DNA from: Pseudomonadales bacterium
Lineage (GTDB): Bacteria > Pseudomonadota > Gammaproteobacteria > Pseudomonadales > Azotimanducaceae
Reading direction: 5' to 3'
NCBI GenBank assembly: GCA_017642855.1
Contig: JAEPOO010000002.1
Location: 581,545-645,544, forward strand
DNA: 64,000 nucleotides
Shown: piece after piece, positions 16,186-24,887 of the stretch
Numbering within the stretch: position 1 is the first letter of the stretch
How the letters are laid out: the number at the start of each line of letters is the position of its first letter
The notes under the pieces: model-generated
The model's input: the letters and a program-made list of their open reading frames with translations, nothing else
Databases searched by the model: none
Told to the model about the DNA's origin: nothing
Program-made: the position numbers and the translations under genes

Positions 16186-18627
16186 ATGAATCATATTTGT
16201 AACCGCACGCGGTTAGCGCAAGCGATTTCGCTCGCCACAGTCCCTGTTGCTGCATCCGTCCCTACGTTTGCTTTGGCCGAGGATAAGAACCTGCTGGAAG
16301 AGGTGGTTGTCACCGCAACTCGCCGTGCAGAAAGCGTCCAGGAGATCCCGATAAACATCACGGCGGTAAGCGGTGATCGTATCGAAGACCTGCGACTTCA
16401 TAACATTTCCGACATTGCTAACTATGTCCCGGGTCTGACGATTGTCGACCGTGGTCCTCGTGATGAGGTACCTGATGTGCTGGTCCGTGGCCTGAACACG
16501 ACAGGTCTTGGCCCAGGTTTTGCGAGTGACACAGTGGCGACCTATCTGGGTGAGATCCCTTTACAGGTAGACTTGATGCCGGTTGACCTGGAACGCGTCG
16601 AAGTACTCATTGGTCCACAGGGTACCCTCTATGGCCAGGGCACCATGGGTGGCGCAATCCGTTACATTCCTGCGGAAGCGGACACCAATGAATTTGAACT
16701 GGATGTTCGGGCTGACATGAACTCTGGTGACGAGTCCGATGACCTCGGTTACGAGTACGGCCTGACTCTGAATGTACCGCTGATGGAAGACAAGTTAGGT
16801 CTCCGTGTAAACGTTGATCGTCGCGATGATCCAGGCTTCATCGACTATAATTACGTCGTCCGTGAATCTGGTGTTTCCAACCCGGAGCCTGACTTTTCCG
16901 ATCCAGCGGACGTTTCAGCGAACCTGCGTCAAGCGGAAGATGCGAACTTTGAAGACACCACGTCGTATCGCATCAATCTGCGTTGGTTGCCGATGGACAA
17001 CCTGGACGTCAACCTCTGGTACTACGAGCAGGAAACGGAAACCGGTGGCCGACAGATCGCCAACCGTCTTGCCTTCGGTACAGGCAGATTCGAATCTGGT
17101 CTGCGTTACGAAGAGCCTAATGAATACACCAATGAGCTGATCAGCCTGGATGTGTCCTGGAACTTCGGTTGGGCGGAAGCCACCTTCGTTTACGGTGACT
17201 CCTCTTACGAAGAAGAAGGTCAGCGTGATCAAACTGATCTGCTGCTGAACTTTGAGTATGGCTACGAATTCTTTCCAACGTTCTCTTCCTTTACCCGTGA
17301 GATCGTTGATCAAGATATAGAAACGATCGAAGTTCGACTGACGTCCCAGTACGACAGTAAATTTTCCTGGGTTGTCGGTTACTTCGAAAACGAACTGGAC
17401 AGTTACGCGACCAGTGAGGAATTCACACCTGGTTTTGACCAGTTCGCCGTGGATAACTTCGGTGGCGTTCAGCTTCGACCAGACTCCTTAGAATACATCC
17501 AGATCACCGACCAGTACGAGAAAGAAACGGCGTTCTATGGTGAGCTGACTTACCAGGCCACGGAACAACTCGCTTTGACGCTGGGTTACAGAAGTTACGA
17601 ATTTGAAGTGGATTCAGCAGGCGGCTTCGGTCTGCCGCTGTTTGAAACCGTATTCCTTGGTGAGCCTCAGGACGCGATTAACGTCGATCTTGGTTTCAAC
17701 AATGGTGAGGACGACGGCGATCTGTTCAAGTTCAACGCATCCTATGATCTGGATGATGACAATATGGTCTACTTCACCTATTCGGAAGGTTACCGAAATG
17801 GTGGAGTGAATTCAGTACCTGAGTGTACTCAGGAGCAGATCGACAGCGACAATCAACAGTTGTGTGCCCTGCAAGATGAAGTGCTGATTTCCCCGGACGA
17901 AATTGAAAACTGGGAAGTCGGTTACAAGGGATTTTTACTGGATCGTACGATCTCGGCCAACGTTGCCCTTTATTACATCGACTGGCAGGACCTGCAGGTC
18001 TCTACCACAACGGTAAACGGCAGCCTGCCGATCACGGGTAATGGCAGTGAAGCGGAGAGCACGGGTATTGAATTCCAGGGCCGGTGGCTCATCAACGATA
18101 ACTGGGAAACTTCTGTCACCTACGCTTATACCAAGGCTGAGCTGACTGCAGACGCGCCGGGGCTGGTTGGACCGCTTGATGCTTTGGATGGCACGCGCCT
18201 CCCCGGGTCGCCCGAACACCAGGGCACATTTAACGTGACCTATAACACCACGGTGTTCGATGGCGTGGATCTGGCGATCAACTATGGTGTGGTTTACACC
18301 GGTGATGTGTTTAACATCCCAGGTGGTGATGACAATACGCTGGTTGATGGAAATGGAGATCCTCAGACTCGTGGCGGTGAAGCGATTCCAAGCTACGATG
18401 TGCATCACCTGTCTGCGACCTTCAGAAAAGATCAGTGGATGGTTCAGGCCTATGTGGATAACCTGACAGACGAGTACTACATTACAGGTACTCGAACCAC
18501 TCGACGGTTCCTGCAGGACTTTGACAATGGACCAGGTAATACCATCAATAACTTTACGCTGCGCTCCTACGGTCAGTACGTCGGCGCTCCGCGTAACTAT
18601 GGTGTCAGAGTTACCTACTCGTTCTAA
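16186..18627 (+). CDS. TonB-dependent outer membrane receptor
   Basis: An 813-residue receptor. A signal peptide ends about ALAEDK. The TonB box/plug start LLEEVVVTATRRAESVQEIP is at about 34-53. The plug domain contains VLIGPQGTLYGQGTMGGAI at about 143-161, and the 22-strand barrel ends in the membrane-targeting Phe (VRVTYSF). It is of the large siderophore/oligomer-receptor group that marine bacteria use for many ligands. It is divergent from the secreted amidohydrolase-amidase operon, so it may import an amide-containing compound or peptide; that is inference. A strong terminator follows. Confidence 0.93.
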   Translation: MNHICNRTRLAQAISLATVPVAASVPTFALAEDKNLLEEVVVTATRRAESVQEIPINITAVSGDRIEDLRLHNISDIANYVPGLTIVDRGPRDEVPDVLVRGLNTTGLGPGFASDTVATYLGEIPLQVDLMPVDLERVEVLIGPQGTLYGQGTMGGAIRYIPAEADTNEFELDVRADMNSGDESDDLGYEYGLTLNVPLMEDKLGLRVNVDRRDDPGFIDYNYVVRESGVSNPEPDFSDPADVSANLRQAEDANFEDTTSYRINLRWLPMDNLDVNLWYYEQETETGGRQIANRLAFGTGRFESGLRYEEPNEYTNELISLDVSWNFGWAEATFVYGDSSYEEEGQRDQTDLLLNFEYGYEFFPTFSSFTREIVDQDIETIEVRLTSQYDSKFSWVVGYFENELDSYATSEEFTPGFDQFAVDNFGGVQLRPDSLEYIQITDQYEKETAFYGELTYQATEQLALTLGYRSYEFEVDSAGGFGLPLFETVFLGEPQDAINVDLGFNNGEDDGDLFKFNASYDLDDDNMVYFTYSEGYRNGGVNSVPECTQEQIDSDNQQLCALQDEVLISPDEIENWEVGYKGFLLDRTISANVALYYIDWQDLQVSTTTVNGSLPITGNGSEAESTGIEFQGRWLINDNWETSVTYAYTKAELTADAPGLVGPLDALDGTRLPGSPEHQGTFNVTYNTTVFDGVDLAINYGVVYTGDVFNIPGGDDNTLVDGNGDPQTRGGEAIPSYDVHHLSATFRKDQWMVQAYVDNLTDEYYITGTRTTRRFLQDFDNGPGNTINNFTLRSYGQYVGAPRNYGVRVTYSF

Positions 18628-18635
18628 CTCGATCT

Positions 18636-18669
18636 GTCCCCGGGCGGTCTGCCCGGGGACACCCTTTTT
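18636..18669 (+). terminator. Intrinsic terminator after the TonB-dependent receptor
   Basis: A perfect 10-bp stem GTCCCCGGGC / GCCCGGGGAC with a 5-base loop (18636-18660), followed by a T run at 18665-18669. Confidence 0.85.
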
Positions 18670-18675
18670 CCTCAC

Positions 18676-20256
18676 ATGACCTCCAGCGAAGTTAGGGCAC
18701 TCGCCCAGACCTGCGCCCGGGCGTTGAATCGTCGAGCAATTCCAGAGCTTGAATCCGCCGCGAAACAAATTCTTCAAATTGACCGGAACTACGCGGATGC
18801 CTGGTTCTTTCTGTCTATCGCTGCGATTGAACGGAAAAAGCAGCAGGTTGCTGTCGAGCTGATCGATAACGCCATTCGGCTGAATCCAAAACACACTGAA
18901 TATGTTGCCCACAAAGCGCGGCTGCATGCGATGGCGGGGCAGCGGGAGGATGCGGTCGCAGCTGCTGACTACGGGCTCTCGTTGAAACCGGACTCCCCGG
19001 TAGTTCTGGATACTCTGGGTGTGGTTTACAGCCGGTTTGATCTTCACGAGAAAGCGCGTGATGTGCTGCGTCGAAGTGTCAAGGTTGCGCCGGATAATGC
19101 GCAGTTCCAGTTTAATCTCGCCAGCGTAGAACAGTTTCTTGGTAACGCGAGTACGGCAGAACAGTATTACAAAGGTGCGATTCAGCTTAAACCAGACTTC
19201 TTTCGTGCTCACTGGGCGCTTTCTGAGCTGGCTAAAAACAACGAAGTGCCGGGTGGTGTTGAAACCTTGGAACAACAATGGGCAAGGGCTGATCTGTCTG
19301 CGGAAGATCGATTGTATCTTGGTCACACGATCTCAAGAGAAAAGGAAAAGAGCGGAGACTATGAAGCGGCGTTCAATTATCTGGATCAGGGAAAAGCAGG
19401 TACGAGAGCCCGGCTTGGATATGACCTTGCTGCTGACCGCGAGCTATTCCAGTCTCTAAAAGAGCGCTTCTCTGAAGCAAGCCGCCGAAGTGACCTGGGC
19501 GATCACTGCATATTTGTCCTCGGTATGCCGCGAAGCGGCACCACGCTGGTGGATCGAATCCTGAGCTCCCACTCAAAGATTGTTTCCATGGGTGAAGTGC
19601 AGGATCTTCCCCGAGCGGTCAAACAGGTATCCGGCTCAAAGACACCTGTGATGCTCGATGCAGCCATGGTCAAAGACTCTGCGCGATTCAACTTTTCTGA
19701 AATTGGTCGTCAGTACCTTTACAACGTCGGTGGTCGTGTGGATTTGACCGGCTATTCGCTGGATAAGATGCCGCTCAACTTTCTCTATGTCGGCTATATT
19801 CTCAATGCGCTGCCAGGTGCCCGAGTGATTTGTCTTCGACGAAATCCGATGGATACGATTGTGTCGAATTTCAGGCAGCTGTTCGCCGTGAACTTCAGCT
19901 ACTATAACTATCATTATGATTTGCGCACCACCGCCGAGTACTACTGCCTGTTCGACGATTTGATGAGCCACTGGCGTTCGGTTTTCACTGAGGCTTTCTT
20001 TGAGGTCGACTATGAGAAGTTAGTCCAGTCACCTGAATCAGAGGTACGCGCACTCTGCCAACAGGTAGGTGTTGATTTCGAAGAAGCCTGCCTTGAGTTC
20101 TACAAAAGTGACACCGCGGTCTCTACAGCCAGCGCGATGCAGGTCAGACAACCGCTTTATCAGTCGGCGGTCAATCGTTGGCGGCGGTTCGGTGAGGCGT
20201 TGCGCCCCGCGATGGATGTGCTGGAAGCAAATCAGATCAGCTGGAAAGCATCTTGA
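18676..20256 (+). CDS. TPR-repeat sulfotransferase
   Basis: A 526-residue two-domain protein. Residues about 1-265 are tetratricopeptide repeats (YADAWFFLSIAAIERKK, AIRLNPKHTEYVAHKA and similar). The rest is a PAPS-dependent sulfotransferase: P-loop FVLGMPRSGTTLVDRILSS near 278-296, and the 3'-phosphate site RVICLRRNPMDTIVSNFRQ near 385. It would transfer sulfate to a protein or carbohydrate acceptor presented by the repeats. The preceding terminator separates it from the receptor gene. Its 3' end overlaps the convergent CBS gene by 20 bases. The acceptor is unknown. Confidence 0.9.
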   Translation: MTSSEVRALAQTCARALNRRAIPELESAAKQILQIDRNYADAWFFLSIAAIERKKQQVAVELIDNAIRLNPKHTEYVAHKARLHAMAGQREDAVAAADYGLSLKPDSPVVLDTLGVVYSRFDLHEKARDVLRRSVKVAPDNAQFQFNLASVEQFLGNASTAEQYYKGAIQLKPDFFRAHWALSELAKNNEVPGGVETLEQQWARADLSAEDRLYLGHTISREKEKSGDYEAAFNYLDQGKAGTRARLGYDLAADRELFQSLKERFSEASRRSDLGDHCIFVLGMPRSGTTLVDRILSSHSKIVSMGEVQDLPRAVKQVSGSKTPVMLDAAMVKDSARFNFSEIGRQYLYNVGGRVDLTGYSLDKMPLNFLYVGYILNALPGARVICLRRNPMDTIVSNFRQLFAVNFSYYNYHYDLRTTAEYYCLFDDLMSHWRSVFTEAFFEVDYEKLVQSPESEVRALCQQVGVDFEEACLEFYKSDTAVSTASAMQVRQPLYQSAVNRWRRFGEALRPAMDVLEANQISWKAS

Positions 20257-20617
20257 TCACGAGATTGAGAAAATCGGAGTCGGTGACAATGCCGATCAGG
20301 TCACCGTTTTCCACGACGGGCAGGCAGCTGATCTTTTCATCGATCATTCGCTGGGCGGCAAAGGCTGCTGGCTGATCTTTATCGACGGTCTGAACGTCAA
20401 ACACCATGATTTCCGCGACGGGCAGGCTGAGCAATGAAGTGTTCTGGGCATTCACCAGGAGATCTCTTTGAGTAACGAGGCCCACGAGATAGTCACCTTT
20501 GCATACGGGTACATGGCGCACGTACTCGCGATGCATGAGTTTCCATGCTTCTTCGATTTTTGCTTCCGGGTCCAGCGTGACGGGACCCACGGTCATGAGA
20601 TCTTTTACATCAGTCAT
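20237..20617 (-). CDS. CBS-domain pair protein
   Basis: About 126 residues made of two CBS domains (LMTVGPVTLDPEAKIEEAW, and IMVFDVQTVDKDQPAAFAA), each followed by the conserved strand (VPVCKGDYLVGLVTQRDL; LPVVENGDLIGIVTDSDF). Such stand-alone pairs bind adenosine nucleotides and act as energy sensors. The ATG at 20617 follows GGGAG and is preferred over an ATG 23 codons earlier. The target protein is unknown. The start of the transport operon at 27786 lies far away and reads in the same direction, so no operon link is seen. Confidence 0.85.
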   Translation of the reverse strand: MTDVKDLMTVGPVTLDPEAKIEEAWKLMHREYVRHVPVCKGDYLVGLVTQRDLLVNAQNTSLLSLPVAEIMVFDVQTVDKDQPAAFAAQRMIDEKISCLPVVENGDLIGIVTDSDFLNLVIKMLSS

Positions 20618-20689
20618 ATGAACACTCCCTATTCTCTTGATGACAGCTAAGCGCGACTTCCTATTCGCTATGTTGATCGAGATCAACGA

Positions 20690-23452
20690 TTACTTTGAAT
20701 CCAACACATCTGCCAGGCGTTCTCCCAGAATGCCGCTGATATTGAAATTCAGCTTGGCGACGATATTTGGGAAGAATTTCAGATCTTTCTGCATTCGGTG
20801 ATATTCGAAGTTTAAGGCCGTGACTGGTGTTGATGCCACGACGTCAGCGGTTCGTTCAATGGCACGGATGTAACCCACCTCGCCGAATACTTGCCCTGGT
20901 CTAAGTTTCGCCAGTTCACGCACGGCCTCGCCATCTCGCCGTTCAACTTTGGCAGACCCTGATAAGATCATGTACATGTTTCGGCCGATGTCGCCCTGCC
21001 TTACCAGCTTCTCCCCAGCGCTAAACTCATGGATCTCAGAGATAAGAATTGCCTTGCGGCGCTCATAGTTGGACATATCGGTGAAGAGCGGACTTTCTTC
21101 CAGAACCTTCTGGTCAACTTTCATGGCAATGATCTGGTAGAGCCCGACCAGTCGAATACGCGTCATGATGATGGGTGTGATCAGCAGATTGGCAAAAATG
21201 GAAATCAACATGGTGGCGGCGGCAAGTGCCCCGAACTGGGCAACGACAGTAAAGTTCGAGAACAGCAGAATGCCAAATCCCAGGGACAGAGCCAGGCTGG
21301 AAACGATGAGTGGCGTGGCGACTTCCTGTACGGCTTTATGCACCGCGCCTTCGTAGTCGGAAGTGGTTCGGCAGAGCTCGTTGTAGTGAGCAAGCAGGTG
21401 AATGGTGCCGTCAATGGCGATACCTACAGCAATCACAGCAACCATAGCGGTCCCAGGGTTAAGCGGAATGCCGACGAGACCCATGATGCCGAACATTAAC
21501 ACGATTGGGATCACGGAAGGGATCATCGCGATTGCGCCACCTTTCAGTGAGGTGAACATGATCGACATGAGCACAAAAATGAGCGTCAGCAGAAGTGCCA
21601 ACGCCTGGATTTGGGAGACCATCAAACTTTCTGCAGCCTGGTTCACCAGTAAGTTTTCCCCGACGACTCGTGCTCTGATGCCATCACCGGATATGTGGCT
21701 GACAAAGTCTTTCAGCTCATCGACATACTGATTCAGCGTATGTGAATCAGAAATGTTATGTCTCACGATGATGTTTGCCTGGCGATAGTCGTGACTGACG
21801 TAGGACTCCAGTTCACTCCGATGGAAAAACATCAGGTACTGGGCAACCAGTTGTCGACTTTGCGGCAAAGTATCAGCTGCAAAGTCGCCCTGGAATTCCT
21901 TGTTGACGTATTTCAAGTGATCAACGATAGAGAGCGTCGTGTCGAACACGTTTTGCTTGCGAATAAACGCCTGAATCTTGTTCAGCTTCTGCAGATTGCT
22001 CGTTTGCAGAAATGCATTGGTGTTATCTGCTTCCAGCGTTACAAAAAAGACTTTGATGCCAGCCAGGTCCTCATGGATAGTTTTTGTTTCCTGGATCAGT
22101 TCTCGATCCTCAGGGAAATAGGAGAGCGGGTCATTCGTCACATAAAGATTCGACGCCTGGTAGGTGAAGAATGCGCACAACAGTCCTGTCAGCGATAGTA
22201 CAACCAGCGGGAACCTGTCCTGCGAAATTCGGAAAGTGCTGATGATCTGATCCGGGAGATTGTTACCATAGAGTTCTTCTGCACTTTTCCCTTCGCCGAT
22301 CTTCCGGCCGAACTTGGCCAGTAAGGGCGGGACGACGAGTACGGTCACAATGCCGTTGAATAGAATGGCGGTTGTGGAAGCAAAGGCGAAGTGCTGGATC
22401 AGCACAATGTCGCCGAACAGGTTGGCGGCGAAACCCAGGAAGGTCGTCAGCACCGTCAGCAGCATCGGCAAGCCAGTATGCTTGGCCATATACTTGATGG
22501 CCTGATGCCGCTGCGCCGTTGTCGGTCGCCCTTCGTTGGTGTTTTGTTCTGCAAGGCCGCGGAAGAAGGCTGCCATCATGTGAGTGTCTTCTGTTGAGCC
22601 GATCACGATGATGAGCGATGGAATCATCGCGGAGAGAATATTCAGTGGTATACCCAGCCAGCCCATCAAGCCGAATGTCCACAGAATAGCTAAAACGGAA
22701 GTGACCAGCGGGATGATTGCTGCCAGAACGCTACGCATAAAGAACAGAATAGAGGCCACCAACACAATGGCCGACAGAGGGCCAAGTACCGTGAAGTCGC
22801 TGGCCAGACTTTCTTGAAGCTCGGCGTTAATTCGCGGAGGCCCTACCTGGAAGATCCGTTCGAAGTGATCACGCTCTTTCTCTAACAGTTGTTCGAACTG
22901 TCTGTAGACTTCCAGAGAAAAGTCTTCCTGATCGTTGACGTCATTCACCGTGACGATGATGGCTGTGACGTACCCGTCTTCTGAGAACAAGTTACCCACG
23001 TACAGAGGATTTGCCTGTGCCCTCAGTTGCGCGTCAGCGGCGGATATGTCGTCGGTGGGTAAATCGTCAATTACCAGTTCGGTGGAGATGACCGGCTGTC
23101 CGTCCTCACCGGGTGTGCCCTTGATAATGCGCAGGTTAAAAAGGCTATCGACACGGTAGACGTGATCGAGGTCTTTCAGTTCGCGAACTATGTGATCTAG
23201 CCGAGCGAGCTTACGCGCTGTCCACAGGTTTTTGTCGCGCACGTAAATGATGGTTTTGTTGTCCGAACCAAACTCGTCCATTGCACTCTGGTAGGCCAGC
23301 TTCTCAGGCTCATCAGCAGGTATCAGGCTGTTGAAGCTGGTATCAATCTCGAGTTTCGTTACGCCATAACCGAGAGGCAGGGTGATCAGAATGACCAGCA
23401 GGGCGACAAGGCGTCGATGATTCAGGCCAAAGGTGAACAGAGCCTCAATCAC
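20690..23452 (-). CDS. MMPL/RND-type lipid transporter with C-terminal cyclic nucleotide-binding domain
   Basis: A 920-residue protein. Two RND-like halves, each a large periplasmic domain plus about six helices, fill residues 1-775 in the style of MmpL/HpnN exporters of hydrophobic lipids. A cyclic nucleotide-binding domain occupies about 780-900 (FSAGEKLVRQGDIGRNMYM, then VFGEVGYIRAIERTADVVA). The phosphate-binding FGE ... RTA signature of CRP/PKA-type pockets is intact, so real ligand binding is plausible. It is the last gene of pqiA-pqiB-pqiC-lolA-like-MMPL and overlaps the previous gene by 4 bases. It probably moves a lipid across the periplasm; cargo unknown. Confidence 0.88.
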   Translation of the reverse strand: MIEALFTFGLNHRRLVALLVILITLPLGYGVTKLEIDTSFNSLIPADEPEKLAYQSAMDEFGSDNKTIIYVRDKNLWTARKLARLDHIVRELKDLDHVYRVDSLFNLRIIKGTPGEDGQPVISTELVIDDLPTDDISAADAQLRAQANPLYVGNLFSEDGYVTAIIVTVNDVNDQEDFSLEVYRQFEQLLEKERDHFERIFQVGPPRINAELQESLASDFTVLGPLSAIVLVASILFFMRSVLAAIIPLVTSVLAILWTFGLMGWLGIPLNILSAMIPSLIIVIGSTEDTHMMAAFFRGLAEQNTNEGRPTTAQRHQAIKYMAKHTGLPMLLTVLTTFLGFAANLFGDIVLIQHFAFASTTAILFNGIVTVLVVPPLLAKFGRKIGEGKSAEELYGNNLPDQIISTFRISQDRFPLVVLSLTGLLCAFFTYQASNLYVTNDPLSYFPEDRELIQETKTIHEDLAGIKVFFVTLEADNTNAFLQTSNLQKLNKIQAFIRKQNVFDTTLSIVDHLKYVNKEFQGDFAADTLPQSRQLVAQYLMFFHRSELESYVSHDYRQANIIVRHNISDSHTLNQYVDELKDFVSHISGDGIRARVVGENLLVNQAAESLMVSQIQALALLLTLIFVLMSIMFTSLKGGAIAMIPSVIPIVLMFGIMGLVGIPLNPGTAMVAVIAVGIAIDGTIHLLAHYNELCRTTSDYEGAVHKAVQEVATPLIVSSLALSLGFGILLFSNFTVVAQFGALAAATMLISIFANLLITPIIMTRIRLVGLYQIIAMKVDQKVLEESPLFTDMSNYERRKAILISEIHEFSAGEKLVRQGDIGRNMYMILSGSAKVERRDGEAVRELAKLRPGQVFGEVGYIRAIERTADVVASTPVTALNFEYHRMQKDLKFFPNIVAKLNFNISGILGERLADVLDSK

Positions 23453-24306
23453 AGTTCATCGCCTGCTTCTGCAAGATAAGCTTCCGAGTCGTCTTCATCG
23501 CTGAGCGGCGCCTGGTTGGAGAGAATCCATTTCCTCGTAAACACGTCTTCCGGTACATAGTCGGCAGAGAAGACCCGACGGTCGATCTTGATGACTGTCC
23601 GATGCGCCTGCTGGAAGTTATCCATCATCATCATGTTGGCTCGCCACATTTCGCCATGCACGTTCACCAGGTCGTGGTGAGTTTGCCGTTTTTTGAGTCG
23701 GCCCAGTTCATCGAAGTGATCGGTTCGAGTCACAAACAGGTGGTCTTTCCTAACGTAGTGTCGGCGCAGCGGCACCAGAGATTCATCGCCAGACTCAAAG
23801 GTATCGATCACGTAAAATTCTGTTTCGTTGATGACTTCATCGTCTCTGCGCAAATGTCTGTGGTGATCCAGCATTTCGCCGATCAGGTTCTCGATAGAGA
23901 AGTCTGTGCCCAGGAAATGATCTTCACTCTGACCGTCATGGTCAGCGTGACTTTCAAGGAAAGTGCTGCCATATGCCGGTAGGTAGAAGGATTGTCGTGC
24001 AACACCTGCTTTGTCTCGATGGGCGATCAGAGCGACACCCCTGACGTCCAGAGGTGAGTCGAACAGAAGCAAAAAGTCGGCACCCCCGTCCTTTGAAACT
24101 CTCGAATAGCGGCGCAGCTTGCGCGTATTTTTGTTACCTCGCTGATCGATGAGAATCATCGATTGCTCTTCGTAGACATACGGGAACTGCTTGTGTCTCT
24201 GGTACACCGCTTCCATAAGCTCGGCACCGTTCATGTTGACAACGGCATCACTGCCAGAGGAGGGCAAAGAGATCGCGAGGAAGAGAAGTGCCGGGATCAG
24301 TCTCAC
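23449..24306 (-). CDS. Outer membrane lipoprotein-sorting (LolA-like) protein
   Basis: A 285-residue secreted protein with signal peptide (RLIPALLFLAISLPSSGSDA). It resembles the LolA-like outer membrane lipoprotein-sorting proteins that commonly accompany MMPL transporters: ADFLLLFDSPLDVRGVALI, then LPAYGSTFLES, and a conserved YVIDTFESGD strand. The fold is a half-barrel that carries lipids or lipoproteins. With PqiC and PqiB on one side and an MMPL pump on the other, it probably ferries the cargo in the periplasm. It overlaps both neighbours by 4 bases. Confidence 0.82.
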   Translation of the reverse strand: MRLIPALLFLAISLPSSGSDAVVNMNGAELMEAVYQRHKQFPYVYEEQSMILIDQRGNKNTRKLRRYSRVSKDGGADFLLLFDSPLDVRGVALIAHRDKAGVARQSFYLPAYGSTFLESHADHDGQSEDHFLGTDFSIENLIGEMLDHHRHLRRDDEVINETEFYVIDTFESGDESLVPLRRHYVRKDHLFVTRTDHFDELGRLKKRQTHHDLVNVHGEMWRANMMMMDNFQQAHRTVIKIDRRVFSADYVPEDVFTRKWILSNQAPLSDEDDSEAYLAEAGDEL

Positions 24307-24887
24307 TGAACACTCCTGATCGTTCCAGCAAGTTCGCGACTGAATTCGCCTAACAGTTCGCTCATTGATGCCACGGTGCCCGCGTAATCGCTTGGGTCGA
24401 TTCGGTTCGCGCCGGAAGACCGATAAGACCTGCTGGATAGCGTCTGACTGTTGGCATCCATCAGTTGCCAGCGTGCCACCAGTTGAACATAACCATCTGC
24501 GCCGCGTTCAAACCGCTCGATGTAGATCTTAGTTTTGAAGTCAGCAGCAACATTGAGTCGACTTCCCGGGGTGCCGATGGAAGACGTCTCGAGTTCATGA
24601 ATCAGATTGCGTGCCATGACCCGCGTGATGTTCTTGCGCAGGTTTTCGCCCCACTGACTGGATGTCGAGAACACCACCTGGTTGTCACTGCGGCGGGAAG
24701 CGATCTGAAAGCGTTCCATATATTGTGGAATTTCAAGATCCAGTATCTCCAGGGAGATGTCGTCGTTGATGTTAACTGGTGCTTCGATGACAGGTTCAAG
24801 CAGGTAATAGCTGGTGCTGGTTCCGGAGGAGCATGCCGTCAGTAGTCCCAGCATGCTGATCAGTAAGGTTCTTCTGATGTAACTCAC
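24303..24887 (-). CDS. pqiC: PqiC-like outer membrane lipoprotein
   Basis: A 194-residue lipoprotein. The lipobox LLTACSSG directs it to a lipoprotein fate. The body (STSYYLLEPVIEAPVN, then IPQYMERFQIASRRSDNQV, then WGENLRKNITRVMARNL) matches the ABC-transport auxiliary lipoprotein (PqiC/DUF330) family, which docks the PqiB tube to the outer membrane. It lies directly after pqiB with a 4-base overlap and before the LolA-like gene. Confidence 0.87.
   Translation of the reverse strand: MSYIRRTLLISMLGLLTACSSGTSTSYYLLEPVIEAPVNINDDISLEILDLEIPQYMERFQIASRRSDNQVVFSTSSQWGENLRKNITRVMARNLIHELETSSIGTPGSRLNVAADFKTKIYIERFERGADGYVQLVARWQLMDANSQTLSSRSYRSSGANRIDPSDYAGTVASMSELLGEFSRELAGTIRSVQ

Noticed and set aside
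17935..19326. 463-codon open frame antisense to the TonB-dependent receptor
   Set aside because: It lies opposite a clear receptor and sulfotransferase start, and its residues (many Arg, Val, Ile runs) match no family. It is a shadow frame.
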